DNA of 64,000 bases, from positions 1,302,001-1,366,000 of the forward strand of contig NZ_LR131273.1 of the NCBI RefSeq assembly GCF_900631615.1, given 5' to 3'. The notes below the pieces were generated by a model. The model made no database searches. It was not told the DNA's origin and saw only the letters and a list, made by a program, of their open reading frames with translations. This DNA comes from Tsukamurella paurometabola (GTDB taxonomy: Bacteria; Actinomycetota; Actinomycetes; Mycobacteriales; Mycobacteriaceae). Position numbers and translations under genes: made by a program. Below are positions 20,170 to 28,391 of the stretch, in pieces (position 1 is the first letter of the stretch; each line of letters starts with the position of its first letter).

Positions 20170-20175
20170 TACCCT
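20170..20175 (+). promoter_or_regulatory. -10 box TACCCT, leaderless transcript
   Basis: TACCCT ends 6 bases before the ATG at 20182, with no ribosome binding site between. Confidence 0.5.
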
Positions 20176-20181
20176 CGGCGC

Positions 20182-20742
20182 ATGATCGCTGAGCCTCGTG
20201 CCCTCGTCTCCGCAGGGTGGATTCTCACGGGCCTGGTCCTGGCGAACTGTGCCTTCTGGCTGCGCTCGACGATGCTCGGCGTCGACGACTTCACGGAAAC
20301 CCTGCCGTGGATGTTCGGTCTCGTCCTGGCCGGCCTGTGGGTGTCCTATCTGGTCGTCTGGTTCCGGCGGACGAAGCACAGCTCGTGGCGGCTGCTGCCG
20401 ATCCCAGTCATCGGAGCACTCACCATCGCACTCTGGGTGACCGATACCCCGCAACGGCTGCAGTGGGCCTACGACGAGCCCCGGCTCACGGCGGCCGCCC
20501 AGCAAGTCCTCGCCGACCCGCGCGTCGACTTCACCGACCACGGCGACCGTCGCATCGGCACACTGCGGATCCACCGGACGACCAAGCAGGGCGGGAACGT
20601 CGCCTTCGCGATCCCTCCCACCGATAGCACGACCGGCATCAGCCACCTGGAATTCCGACCCGATGGCAGCAGACCGGCCGTGGACAGCGTCGCCGTCGCA
20701 CACAGGCTCAGCCCGCAGTGGTGGCGCGTAATCGGATTCTGA
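20182..20742 (+). CDS. hypothetical membrane protein (186 aa)
   Basis: I do not recognise a family. The first ~90 residues contain three hydrophobic segments (about 10-28, 43-61, 71-87) and the remaining ~95 residues are polar (QRLQWAYDEPRLTAAAQQVL, later GTLRIHRTTKQGGN) and probably face one side of the membrane. The ATG at 20182 is chosen because it follows a TACCCT box by 6 bases; the frame extends upstream without a good start. It is convergent with serS, with a hairpin between. The CACCGTCG word common elsewhere in the window is missing from this gene. Confidence 0.65.
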   Translation: MIAEPRALVSAGWILTGLVLANCAFWLRSTMLGVDDFTETLPWMFGLVLAGLWVSYLVVWFRRTKHSSWRLLPIPVIGALTIALWVTDTPQRLQWAYDEPRLTAAAQQVLADPRVDFTDHGDRRIGTLRIHRTTKQGGNVAFAIPPTDSTTGISHLEFRPDGSRPAVDSVAVAHRLSPQWWRVIGF

Positions 20743-20763
20743 CGCGGGCTCGGAAATGTGCGG

Positions 20764-20795
20764 TCATTCGTTCCAAGGGTCAAGGGTGCGAATGA
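20764..20795. terminator. hairpin between convergent genes
   Basis: TCATTCG (20764-20770) pairs with CGAATGA (20789-20795) around an 18-base loop containing two GGGT repeats. It lies between the rightward membrane-protein gene and the leftward serS, so it may end both transcripts. Confidence 0.45.
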
Positions 20796-20810
20796 ACACA
20801 AATCGTCGAC

Positions 20811-22064
20811 TCAGGGCCGCAGCACGTCCGTCCCGATGAACGGCTGCAGCGCCGCGGGGACGCGGACGGAGCCGTCGGGCTGCTGGTGGTTCTCCCAGAT
20901 CGCGACGAGCCAGCGCGTGGTCGCGAGCGTGCCGTTGAGGGTGGCTGCGATCTGCGGGCGCCCGTCCTCGTCGCGGTACCGGATGCCCAGGCGCCGCGCC
21001 TGGAACGTGGTGCAGTTCGACGTCGACGTGAGCTCGCGGTAGCGGCCCTGCGACGGCACCCACGCCTCGCTGTCGTACTTGCGTGCCGCGGAGCTGCCCA
21101 GGTCGCCCGCCGCCACGTCGATCACCCGGTAGGGCACCTCGACGGCCGCGAGCATCTCCTTCTCCCAGTCCAGCAGGCGCTGGTGCTCGGCCTCCGCGTC
21201 CTCCGGCTTGCAGTAGACGAACATCTCGATCTTGTCGAACTGGTGCACGCGGATGATGCCGCGCGTGTCCTTGCCGTACGAGCCGGCCTCGCGGCGGAAG
21301 CAACTCGACTGCGCGGCGTACCGCACGGGACCGTCGGAGAGGTCGAGGATCTCGTCCATGTGGTACCCGGCCAGGGGCACCTCGGAAGTGCCCACCAGGT
21401 AGAGGTCGTCGGCCTCGAGGCGGTAGATCTCGTCGGCGTGCGCGCCCAGGAATCCGGTGCCGCCCATGACCTCCGGCTTGACCAGCACGGGAGGGATCAT
21501 CAGCGTGAAACCGTTGGCGACGGCCTTCTGCACCGCGAGCTGCAGCAGCGCCATCTGGAACAGCGCGCCGTATCCCGTCATGAAGTAGAACCGCGAGCCC
21601 GAGACTTTGGCACCGCGCTCCATGTCGAGCAGGCCCAGCCCCTCCGCCAGCTCGAGGTGGTCCTTGGGGTTCTCGATCTCGGGGATCTCGCCCACGTGCT
21701 CGAGCACCACGAAATCGTCCTCGCCGCCGGCGGGCACCCCGTCGATGATGACGTTGCCGATCTTCCGCGCCACTTCGTCGAAGACCTCGTCGGCGCGGGT
21801 CTGCGCCGCCTCGGCCTCCTTCACGCGCGCAGCCAGCTCGCTCGCGGCGGCCACCAGGGCGGGGCGCTCCTCCTTCGAGGCCTTGCCGATCGACTTCGAC
21901 GATGCCTTGTGCTCGGCCCGGAGGGTGTCCGCCGCCAGGACCGCGGCCCGACGGTCCGCGTCCGCGGACAGTAGGGCGTCGACCAGCGACGGGTCCTCTC
22001 CACGGGCGCGCTGCGAGGCGCGCACACGGTCCGGGTTCTCGCGTACCAGCTTGACGTCGATCAC
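20811..22064 (-). CDS. serS: seryl-tRNA synthetase
   Basis: Class II aminoacyl-tRNA synthetase (417 aa) that charges tRNA-Ser. The N-terminal coiled-coil arm (~28-110) is rich in Ala, Lys and Glu. Catalytic motifs follow: [26 protein letters not shown], motif 2 [15 protein letters not shown], and motif 3 with [18 protein letters not shown]. Length and motif order are normal. The GTG start is 6 bases from a TAGGCT box with no ribosome binding site. Its relation to the next rightward genes matches Rv3834c-Rv3836. Confidence 0.97.
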   Translation of the reverse strand: MIDVKLVRENPDRVRASQRARGEDPSLVDALLSADADRRAAVLAADTLRAEHKASSKSIGKASKEERPALVAAASELAARVKEAEAAQTRADEVFDEVARKIGNVIIDGVPAGGEDDFVVLEHVGEIPEIENPKDHLELAEGLGLLDMERGAKVSGSRFYFMTGYGALFQMALLQLAVQKAVANGFTLMIPPVLVKPEVMGGTGFLGAHADEIYRLEADDLYLVGTSEVPLAGYHMDEILDLSDGPVRYAAQSSCFRREAGSYGKDTRGIIRVHQFDKIEMFVYCKPEDAEAEHQRLLDWEKEMLAAVEVPYRVIDVAAGDLGSSAARKYDSEAWVPSQGRYRELTSTSNCTTFQARRLGIRYRDEDGRPQIAATLNGTLATTRWLVAIWENHQQPDGSVRVPAALQPFIGTDVLRP

Positions 22065-22070
22065 CCGACC

Positions 22071-22076
22071 AGCCTA
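22071..22076 (-). promoter_or_regulatory. -10 box TAGGCT of serS
   Basis: TAGGCT ends 6 bases before the GTG start of serS at 22064; no ribosome binding site is visible, so the message is probably leaderless. Confidence 0.55.
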
Positions 22077-22151
22077 TTACGGCACCGTCGACCCGCCTCA
22101 ACCGCTGTACCGCGCGCCCTCCCGCGCCCGGACCGGGCATGATGGAAGGCG

Positions 22152-23159
22152 ATGGCCGACGACACCGAAACCCAGCCCGTGCCCGCCGACGAGACCGGCC
22201 GTGCCGGCGCCCTCACCGTGCGCGCCGTCCTGGCGGCGGTGATCGTGGGGGCGCTCGCGATCGGCGCGGGCCTGTACTTCACGGGCGCCTTCGAGCCGAA
22301 GAACGAGGAGAAGGCTCCGCGACTGGCCGCCGCCGGGACCACCCTGGCCCGGTCCAAGCCGGGCACGTGCCTGACCTGGGACAAGGATCCCACCACGATG
22401 GCGCCGGTCGACTGCCTGCAGCCGCACAAGTTCGAGGTCGCCGGCGCACCCGCACGCACGCTGCCGGAGAACGCACCGTACCCGACGCAGTCGGTGATCG
22501 CGGCACAGCGCGACCAACTGTGCCCGCCCGTCGTCACCGAGTACCTGGGCACCCGGCTCGACCCGAAGGGCCGGTTCCAGATGGGCCTCCTCGCGCCCGG
22601 CGAGAAGGCGTGGGAGTCGGGCGACCGGACGATGCGCTGCGGCATCCAGGTGTCGGATGCGACCGGGCAGGCGCAGGAGGTCCAGGGCAAGGTCGTGAAC
22701 CAGGACAAGTCGCTGACCTGGCCGCCGGGCACCTGCATCGGCCTGGACGACCGGGGTCAGCTCACCGGGCCGGTCGCGTGCGCCCGCCCCCACGCCTTCG
22801 AGGTGACCGCCGTGATCGACATGCGCCAGGCGTTCCCCGATGCGTCGTGGCCCACCGAGCGGCAGCAGGAGGACTACCTGAGCCGGATCTGCCCCTCGCG
22901 CACGACGGGGTGGTTCGGCTCGCAGGACGGGCTGCGCAAGTCGGGCCTGCAGCTGGCGTGGAACAAGCTGTCGCAGCCGTCGTGGACCGCCGGCTCGCGA
23001 TCGGTGATCTGCTTCCTCGCCTCGTCGAAGGACGGGCGGACCTTCACGCCGATCACCGGCTCCGCGAAGTCCCCCGACCTGCTCATCGACGGCAAGAAGC
23101 CCGTCATGCCCACCTTCCCCGGTGCCGCACCGGCCCCGACCCCCGCCCCGGGCCGGTAG
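22152..23159 (+). CDS. septum-formation-domain membrane protein (Rv3835-like, 335 aa)
   Basis: A single-pass membrane protein. A short acidic N-terminus precedes one helix (about 23-45), and the rest is extracytoplasmic. Two related modules are visible, each with GTC...V(D/A)C...PH(K/A)FEV: GTCLTWDK ... VDCLQPHKFEVAG near 71-98 and GTCIGLDD ... VACARPHAFEVTA near 196-223. This fits the septum formation family, whose biochemical role is unclear. The C-terminus is Pro/Ala rich. It is followed after two bases by a small metallopeptidase gene, as in Rv3835-Rv3836. Confidence 0.8.
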   Translation: MADDTETQPVPADETGRAGALTVRAVLAAVIVGALAIGAGLYFTGAFEPKNEEKAPRLAAAGTTLARSKPGTCLTWDKDPTTMAPVDCLQPHKFEVAGAPARTLPENAPYPTQSVIAAQRDQLCPPVVTEYLGTRLDPKGRFQMGLLAPGEKAWESGDRTMRCGIQVSDATGQAQEVQGKVVNQDKSLTWPPGTCIGLDDRGQLTGPVACARPHAFEVTAVIDMRQAFPDASWPTERQQEDYLSRICPSRTTGWFGSQDGLRKSGLQLAWNKLSQPSWTAGSRSVICFLASSKDGRTFTPITGSAKSPDLLIDGKKPVMPTFPGAAPAPTPAPGR

Positions 23160-23161
23160 CC

Positions 23162-23506
23162 GTGCACGTCTCCCGCCGCGCGTTCCAGGAGTGGGTGTCG
23201 GACGCGCTCGACGACGTCCCGCCCGAGCTCGCGAAGGCGATGGACAACGTGGTCGTGCTGGTGCGCGACCGCAACGAGGACGAGCCGACGCTGCTCGGCC
23301 TGTACGAGGGCATCTCGTTGACCGAGCGCGACTGGAACTACGTGGGCACGCTGCCCGACACCATCACCATCTACCGCGAGGCCCTGATGGACATCTGCGA
23401 CACCGAGGAGCAGCTCCGCCACGAGATCCGGGTGACCGTGCTGCACGAGATCGGCCATCATTTCGGTATCGACGACCACCGTTTGCACGACCTGGGCTGG
23501 GCCTGA
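23162..23506 (+). CDS. small zincin-type metallopeptidase family protein (Rv3836-like, 114 aa)
   Basis: A compact cytosolic protein of the MMP-like/DUF1025 type. The zinc motif HEIGHH gives H95, E96 and H99, with GIDDHRLHDLGW after it as in the family. The conserved middle, NEDEPTLLGLYEGISLTER followed by YVGTLPDTITIYREAL, is also typical. It starts with GTG two bases after the upstream stop, so it is probably translated with that gene. The physiological substrate is unknown. Confidence 0.85.
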   Translation: MHVSRRAFQEWVSDALDDVPPELAKAMDNVVVLVRDRNEDEPTLLGLYEGISLTERDWNYVGTLPDTITIYREALMDICDTEEQLRHEIRVTVLHEIGHHFGIDDHRLHDLGWA

Positions 23507-23517
23507 AAGGATCTCGC

Positions 23518-24225
23518 ATGCCGACCCCGCACAACTCCGCCGCCCCCGGCGACTACGCGCCCGCCGTCCTCATGCCGGGCGACCCGCGCCGCGCCCGCCG
23601 CATCGCCGAGACACTGTTCGACGACGCCCGCCTCGTCAACGAGGTGCGCGGCATGGAGGCGTACACGGGCACCGTCGGCGGCCGGCCGATCTCGGTGATG
23701 GGCTCCGGCATGGGCATGCCGACGATGACCATCTACGCGACCGAGCTGTACCGCGAGTACGGGGTGCGGCGGATCGTCCGGGTCGGCACGTCGGGCGGCT
23801 TCCAGGACGATCTCGCGCTCGGCGACGTGATCGTCGCGACCGCCGCGCACACCGATTCCGCGATCAACGCCCCGCGCATCCCGGGCGTGACGTTCGCGCC
23901 CGCCGCGTCGTACCCGCTGCTCCGCGCGGCGGTGGACGCCGCGGACCGGGCCGGGACGCCGGTGCGGGTGGGCCCCGTGTTCTCCTCGGATCACTTCTAC
24001 CTGGCGCGACCGGGCCTGCACGAGGGCCTGCGCGACCACGGCGTCCTCGGCGTCGACATGGAGACCGCCGCGCTCTACGCCGTCGCCGCCGCGGAGGGCG
24101 GTGAGGCCCTGACGGTGCTCACGGTGAGCGACCACCTCTTCCGCGAGGAGGCCATGCCGTCCGAGGACCGCGAGAAGAGCTTCGCCGCAGCCGCGCACAT
24201 CGCCCTCGAGGCCGCCTTCAGCTGA
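23518..24225 (+). CDS. deoD: DeoD-type purine-nucleoside phosphorylase (235 aa)
   Basis: A cytosolic enzyme that splits purine nucleosides with phosphate for nucleobase salvage. Family signatures in order: VLMPGDPRRARRIAE (phosphate loop, G and R), GSGMGMPTMTIYATELY, RVGTSGGFQ near 85-93, VDMETAALYAVA near 180 (ribose and base binding) and TVSDHLF, where the aspartate normally protonates the purine. Its length of 235 fits the hexameric trimer-of-dimers class. ATG follows an AAAGGATC ribosome binding site. It is the last gene of the rightward cluster and converges on the histidine phosphatase gene. Confidence 0.88.
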   Translation: MPTPHNSAAPGDYAPAVLMPGDPRRARRIAETLFDDARLVNEVRGMEAYTGTVGGRPISVMGSGMGMPTMTIYATELYREYGVRRIVRVGTSGGFQDDLALGDVIVATAAHTDSAINAPRIPGVTFAPAASYPLLRAAVDAADRAGTPVRVGPVFSSDHFYLARPGLHEGLRDHGVLGVDMETAALYAVAAAEGGEALTVLTVSDHLFREEAMPSEDREKSFAAAAHIALEAAFS

Positions 24226-24258
24226 GCGATGCGCTCGAGGCACGCGCGCGCCCGGCGG

Positions 24259-24888
24259 TCAGCCCATCGGGTCCAGGTGCGACGGGGCGTCGGCCCAGCT
24301 CACGAGTTCCCAGCCGGCGTCGCCGACGGGCCGGAGCACGATCTCGCCGGTGTTGGGCAGGTGGTGCTTGTGCGCGTAGGCACCGTCGACCCCGGACAGG
24401 TGGAAGCCGACGAGCCGGATGGCCGCCCCGTGGCTGACGAGGTAGGCGTCGCCCCGCGGGAGGTGCTCGGCGCGGATCGCGTCGACGGCGGGGAGGTACC
24501 GCGCGAGCAGGTCGTCGGCGCTCTCGCCGCCGGGCATCGCGGCGCCCGCCTCGCCCTCGTACCAGCGCCGCACGACGTCCTGGAAGACCGCGATGGACGC
24601 CTCGTCGTGGAAGCCCTCGAGGTCGCCGGCCTGCACCTCGTGCACTCCCTCGATCGCGGCGGTCTCCACGCCCCACGCGGCGGCGATGTGCGCCGCGGTC
24701 TGCTGCGCGCGCCGCGCGACCGAACTGAGCAGCACGGCGGGCGCGACGTCCGGTCGTTCCACCCCGAAACGGCGCGCCTGCTCCACACCCTCGGGGGTGA
24801 GCGGCGCCCCGGGCGGGCGGGTGTCGAGGATCCGCGCGACGTTCGCCGTGGTCTGGCCGTGCCGGACCAGGTGCAACAGCCCCGTCAT
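24259..24888 (-). CDS. histidine phosphatase / phosphoglycerate mutase family (Rv3837c-like, 209 aa)
   Basis: A cytosolic branch-1 histidine phosphatase. The RHG motif is at the start (LHLVRHGQTTANVARILD, catalytic H10), the second histidine is in LVSHGAAIR near residue 163, and the central glutamate lies in VQAGDLEGFHDE. The ATG at 24888 overlaps the pheA stop by four bases (ATGA), excluding the longer upstream frame. Paired with pheA as in M. tuberculosis; the phosphate substrate is unknown. Confidence 0.85.
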   Translation of the reverse strand: MTGLLHLVRHGQTTANVARILDTRPPGAPLTPEGVEQARRFGVERPDVAPAVLLSSVARRAQQTAAHIAAAWGVETAAIEGVHEVQAGDLEGFHDEASIAVFQDVVRRWYEGEAGAAMPGGESADDLLARYLPAVDAIRAEHLPRGDAYLVSHGAAIRLVGFHLSGVDGAYAHKHHLPNTGEIVLRPVGDAGWELVSWADAPSHLDPMG

Positions 24889-25817
24889 CGCTCCCCCCTG
24901 CGCAGGCCGTCGAACCACGACTCGGAGTCCCCCGGGTCGACGGGGGCCGTGCCGGGCCCGCCGGGTCGGGGCCAGGAGCCGAGGAAGCGGACCTCGTCGC
25001 ACACACGGTGCAGCGCGCGCAGCGCCTCCCCCACCGCGGGGTCGTCGATGTGGCCCACGCAGTCGAAATGGAAGACGTAGCTGCCGAACACCGTTCGCTT
25101 CGGGCGGGACTCGATGCGGGTGAGATCGACACCGCGGAGAGCGAACTCGGCCATCGCCAGGGCCAGCGATCCGGGCCGGCTGGGCACGTCCAGCATCACG
25201 GCCGTGCAGTCGCTACCGGTGCGTTCGGGTGCCGGCCCGGGCCTGCCGCACAACACGAACCGGGTGCGGGCATCGGCGACGTCGGCGACGCCCGTGGCCG
25301 CCTCGGGCACGCCGTACCTGCGCGCGGCGAGCGCCGTCGTGACGCCCGCATCGACCCGGCCCTCCGCCACGTCGAGTGCCGCGGCCGCGTTCGATGCGGC
25401 CGGAACCACCTGCGCCTGCGGCATGTTCACGGCGAGCCACGCCCTGACCTGCGCCGCCGCCACCGGGTACGCGCCCACCGTCCGCGCCTCGGACAGTGGC
25501 ACCGTGGCGGCGACGGAGAACGCGACGGCGAGGTCGGTCTCGGCGAAGATCTGCAGTGGCGCACCGAAACCGAGCGCGTCGACGGTCGGCGTCACCGGCC
25601 CCTCGACGGACGACTCGATGGGCACGCACGCGAGGTCGGCGGCACCGTCGGCAACCATCTCGAGGGCGGCCGCCTGACTCGGGGCGCTGATCCGCTCGGC
25701 ACCGACCAGTTCGAGCCCCGGCACCGTCATCGTGCCGCGTGCGGCGAGCTCCTGGCACTGGAGCAGCGCCATCTCGGTGAACGTCCCCTCGGGGCCGAAG
25801 TAGGCGATGCGCGTCAC
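24885..25817 (-). CDS. pheA: prephenate dehydratase
   Basis: Converts prephenate to phenylpyruvate in phenylalanine synthesis. 310 residues comprise a two-lobed catalytic domain (AYFGPEGTFTEMA at the start, VPIESSVEGPVTPTVD, and the TRF triad in DARTRFVLCG) and a C-terminal ACT domain (PGSLALAMAEFALRGVDLTR, then ESRP, the phenylalanine-binding motif), so feedback inhibition is expected. The GTG start lies 6 bases after TAGGCT, without a ribosome binding site. It overlaps the downstream histidine phosphatase gene. Confidence 0.95.
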   Translation of the reverse strand: MTRIAYFGPEGTFTEMALLQCQELAARGTMTVPGLELVGAERISAPSQAAALEMVADGAADLACVPIESSVEGPVTPTVDALGFGAPLQIFAETDLAVAFSVAATVPLSEARTVGAYPVAAAQVRAWLAVNMPQAQVVPAASNAAAALDVAEGRVDAGVTTALAARRYGVPEAATGVADVADARTRFVLCGRPGPAPERTGSDCTAVMLDVPSRPGSLALAMAEFALRGVDLTRIESRPKRTVFGSYVFHFDCVGHIDDPAVGEALRALHRVCDEVRFLGSWPRPGGPGTAPVDPGDSESWFDGLRRGER

Positions 25818-25823
25818 GCCCCG

Positions 25824-25829
25824 AGCCTA
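25824..25829 (-). promoter_or_regulatory. -10 box TAGGCT of pheA
   Basis: TAGGCT ends 6 bases before the pheA GTG at 25817, consistent with a leaderless message. Confidence 0.55.
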
Positions 25830-25905
25830 GCGGGGCGACCGTTGCGCGGCGGATGTCCGGTGATTCAGTACAGTCGTTTCCGTTCTTGCAGAAACAGGAG
25901 GGCGC

Positions 25906-26886
25906 ATGGTGCAGGACGAGAACCCGCTGGATCGGATCAGTTCCGGCCCGGCGCCGACCGGTCCCAACCCCTGGCGCTCGGATCGCCTGCCCACGGGCAG
26001 CCCGTACTCGTCCGGCCGCTCCGGCACCGGTGGCGTGCGGCACCCGCGCCGGCTCGGCCTCGCCGGCTGGCTCACCCTGGTCGCCGCGGTCGTCCTCCTC
26101 GCGGGCGCGGTCGGCTGGGCCGCGGTCTCGAAGTCGGGCCGCGACGACGCCGGACCGCTCCCGGGGATCACCGGGGCGGCGACGCCGCCGCCCGCGCCGA
26201 GCGTCGACCAGATCAGCGCCAACAGCCTGTTCACGACCACCCTCACCGCCCCGGCGACCTGCCCGCTCCCGGCGTGGTCCACGGACCGGGCGGCGATGCA
26301 GGCGTTCTCCCAGGCCGCAACGGCGTGCCTCGGCGGCATGTGGCGCCTGCCCACGTCGCGCGTCGAGGTCTTCGATCCCGCGCCCGACGGCACTGTCGCC
26401 GGGGCGTGCACGGCCGACAAGCGGATCCAGAGCATCATCACCTGCGACGACGTGACGATGATCAACTACGAGCGGGCGCGCGCCGGCATCGGCAGCCAGG
26501 CCGGAGCGGCACTGATGTGGTTGTCGCTCGACGTGGCGGGCCGCACCGAACGGCGCAGCGGCGTCTCCGCCGACGTCGACGCGCTGGTGCGCACGGCCGG
26601 CGGGCCGACGAGCGACCAGGGTGCCGAATACCTGCGGCGCCGCCACCTGCAGAACCTGTGCCTCGCCGGGGCGACCCTCACCAAGCTGGTGGGGCACGGT
26701 ATCCAGGCACGGGACATGGAGGAGGCGTCGAGCGAGGCCGCCTCGTGGACGGTGATCTCCGCGACCTCGAAGGACGCGGTCATGGCGCGGGGCACCGCGC
26801 AGAGCTGGTTCGACCGCGGCCGCCTCTCGCCCACGCAGGACGTCTGCCGAACCGCCTGGTCGGTCCCCGTCGACCAGGTCTCGTAG
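25906..26886 (+). CDS. membrane-anchored protein resembling YpfJ-type zinc peptidases but lacking HExxH (326 aa)
   Basis: A Pro/Ser-rich cytosolic tail (1-50) is followed by one helix (~54-76) and an extracytoplasmic domain. That domain follows the outline of neutral zinc metallopeptidases of the YpfJ family: a Cys/Trp start (CPLPAWSTDRAAMQAF), a middle TCDDVTMINYERAR, a region EYLRRRHLQNLCLAG where the family has a glutamate and ADCxAG, and a C-terminal WF-rG segment with a cysteine (QSWFDRGRLSPTQDVC). The expected HExxH position holds LMWLSLDVAG, so it should be inactive as a zinc peptidase. A paralogue follows 43 bases later. The family link is my inference from shape. Confidence 0.6.
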   Translation: MVQDENPLDRISSGPAPTGPNPWRSDRLPTGSPYSSGRSGTGGVRHPRRLGLAGWLTLVAAVVLLAGAVGWAAVSKSGRDDAGPLPGITGAATPPPAPSVDQISANSLFTTTLTAPATCPLPAWSTDRAAMQAFSQAATACLGGMWRLPTSRVEVFDPAPDGTVAGACTADKRIQSIITCDDVTMINYERARAGIGSQAGAALMWLSLDVAGRTERRSGVSADVDALVRTAGGPTSDQGAEYLRRRHLQNLCLAGATLTKLVGHGIQARDMEEASSEAASWTVISATSKDAVMARGTAQSWFDRGRLSPTQDVCRTAWSVPVDQVS

Positions 26887-26929
26887 CCGCCCCACCCACC
26901 GTGCCCGCAACGACCCCGAGGACTGCGCG

Positions 26930-27883
26930 ATGACCGGCCCCGATCCCCGACCCGAGCACCGGGACTTCGTCCCGTACGGCGCGCCGCCCGTTCCCCGGGG
27001 GTACCGGGGTTCGCGGCGAGCCCGGGCCGCACTGATCACGGCGGCGGCGACCGTCGTCGTCCTGCTCGTGGTGGGCGCCGCGCTGATCGGCACGTTCGCG
27101 GTCCGCTCGGCACTCCGGGACGCCCGCGACACGTCCTCGCCGCGTACGGTCGTCGCCTCCGAACGCATCGCCGCCACCCGCACGCCGGTCGCCCCCAGCG
27201 TGCCCCAGGTACGCCGCAACACGATCCTGCAGAAGACCCTCGCGACGCCGACGCCCTGCGCGCTCCCCGGATGGTCGACCTCCCTCGCGGAGTTGCAGGC
27301 GTTCGCGAACGCCGCCAACGGCTGTTTCAGCAGGGTCTGGGGCACGACCCTGCCGCCCGTGGTCCTGTTCGACACCCCGGACGACGTGCCGCCGCCCTCG
27401 ACCAGCTGCCCCGCGTCCACACCGGTCCGGGGCTTCTGGACGTGCTCCCTCGGGACGGCGGTCAACTACTCGTCTCTGGTGGCCGGCACCGGCAGCCAGC
27501 TGGCATCGGGTATCCAATGGCTCGCGCAGGCCGCGGCGACCCGGGTCGCCGTCGACGCGGGCCAGAGCCACGACATCCGGGCGCTCGTCCGCAGTGTCGG
27601 CGGCGCGTCGAGCCTCCTCGGGACGGAGTACCTGCGCCGCGAGGCGGCGCAGCAGGCGTGTCTCGTCGGCGGCACGCTGGGCATGATGGTCGACCACGGG
27701 ATCACCAGGGCGGAGCTGGATTCGGCCGCGGCGGCGGCCGGGCTGTGGACGCAGCTCGACGACGGTGCGCCGCACCGGCTCGACAGTCCCCTGCTCGTCA
27801 CCTGGTTCCAGCGCGGCGCGGCCGTCCGCACCACATCACCGTGCGGGGACGCCTGGACGGTCCCGGTCGACCGGCTCCCCTGA
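26930..27883 (+). CDS. tandem paralogue of the HExxH-less membrane protein (317 aa)
   Basis: Same architecture as the gene before it: short polar tail, one helix (~27-52), then an extracytoplasmic domain with CALPGWSTSLAELQAFANAA, GFWTCSLGTAVNYSS, EYLRREAAQQACLVGG and a terminal WFQRGAAVRTTSPCGDAW. Matching C-terminal endings (AW-VPVD) show the two genes arose by duplication. No HExxH is present here either; the corresponding segment reads IQWLAQAAATRVAVD. They probably form one transcript. A scaffold or binding role is more likely than proteolysis. Confidence 0.6.
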   Translation: MTGPDPRPEHRDFVPYGAPPVPRGYRGSRRARAALITAAATVVVLLVVGAALIGTFAVRSALRDARDTSSPRTVVASERIAATRTPVAPSVPQVRRNTILQKTLATPTPCALPGWSTSLAELQAFANAANGCFSRVWGTTLPPVVLFDTPDDVPPPSTSCPASTPVRGFWTCSLGTAVNYSSLVAGTGSQLASGIQWLAQAAATRVAVDAGQSHDIRALVRSVGGASSLLGTEYLRREAAQQACLVGGTLGMMVDHGITRAELDSAAAAAGLWTQLDDGAPHRLDSPLLVTWFQRGAAVRTTSPCGDAWTVPVDRLP

Positions 27884-27904
27884 CCCGACTCGCCCCGGAG
27901 CGGA

Positions 27905-28300
27905 CTACGTCAGCCCGAGCGCGTGCAACCGGTCGGTGACCGCCTGCGGGTCGGGCACGACGAGGTGCCGCAGCCGTTCGCGCACCGCGTCCTGCGCCAT
28001 GGGGTTCAGCGCGGCCAGGCGCGCCTCGTCGGGGGCGGCGAGCGCGGCCGGGATGTCGTCGCCGGTGAGGGCGGCGACGGTCGCGCACAGCACCGCCACG
28101 GCCTCGTCGGCGTCGGCCACCGCGATCTCGAAACCGGGGCCCTCGTCGTGCACGCCGTGCACGAGGAACTCCACGAGCGCGGTGGGATCCGCGGGCGCGT
28201 AGGTGCAGCTCGAGCGGCCCGACGGTGCCGCCACCGCCAGCCCGTCGACCAGGGACATCGGCTCGCGCGGGGGCGCGAGCAACTCCAGTTCGATCGCCAT
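27905..28300 (-). CDS. hypothetical protein (131 aa)
   Basis: I do not recognise a family. A soluble, acidic, Ala-rich protein: MAIELELLAPPREPMSLVDG, then a mixed alpha/beta region and a C-terminal helix PDPQAVTDRLHALGLT. ATG at 28300 is chosen over the GTG one codon upstream. It is divergent from the DUF2470 gene and the 92 bases between their starts hold an IdeR-type box, so iron may regulate both. It converges on the second pseudo-peptidase gene with 21 bases between. Confidence 0.6.
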   Translation of the reverse strand: MAIELELLAPPREPMSLVDGLAVAAPSGRSSCTYAPADPTALVEFLVHGVHDEGPGFEIAVADADEAVAVLCATVAALTGDDIPAALAAPDEARLAALNPMAQDAVRERLRHLVVPDPQAVTDRLHALGLT

Positions 28301-28339
28301 CACGTTGACCCTAACTCTTGCCCGGGGTTGCCCGCCGCA

Positions 28340-28358
28340 TTAGGTTAGGGTTACCTTC
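28340..28358. promoter_or_regulatory. IdeR/DtxR iron box
   Basis: TTAGGTTAGGGTTACCTTC closely matches the actinobacterial iron-regulator consensus TTAGGTTAGGCTAACCTAA (15 of 19). It lies 34-52 bases before the DUF2470 start and 40 bases from the divergent gene, where bound IdeR-Fe2+ would repress transcription. Confidence 0.75.
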
Positions 28359-28391
28359 ATGATCATCACCCACCGAGCGAGAGGAGTCGTC

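Noticed and set aside
25906-27883. Active zinc metallopeptidase annotation
   Set aside because: No HExxH in either paralogue.
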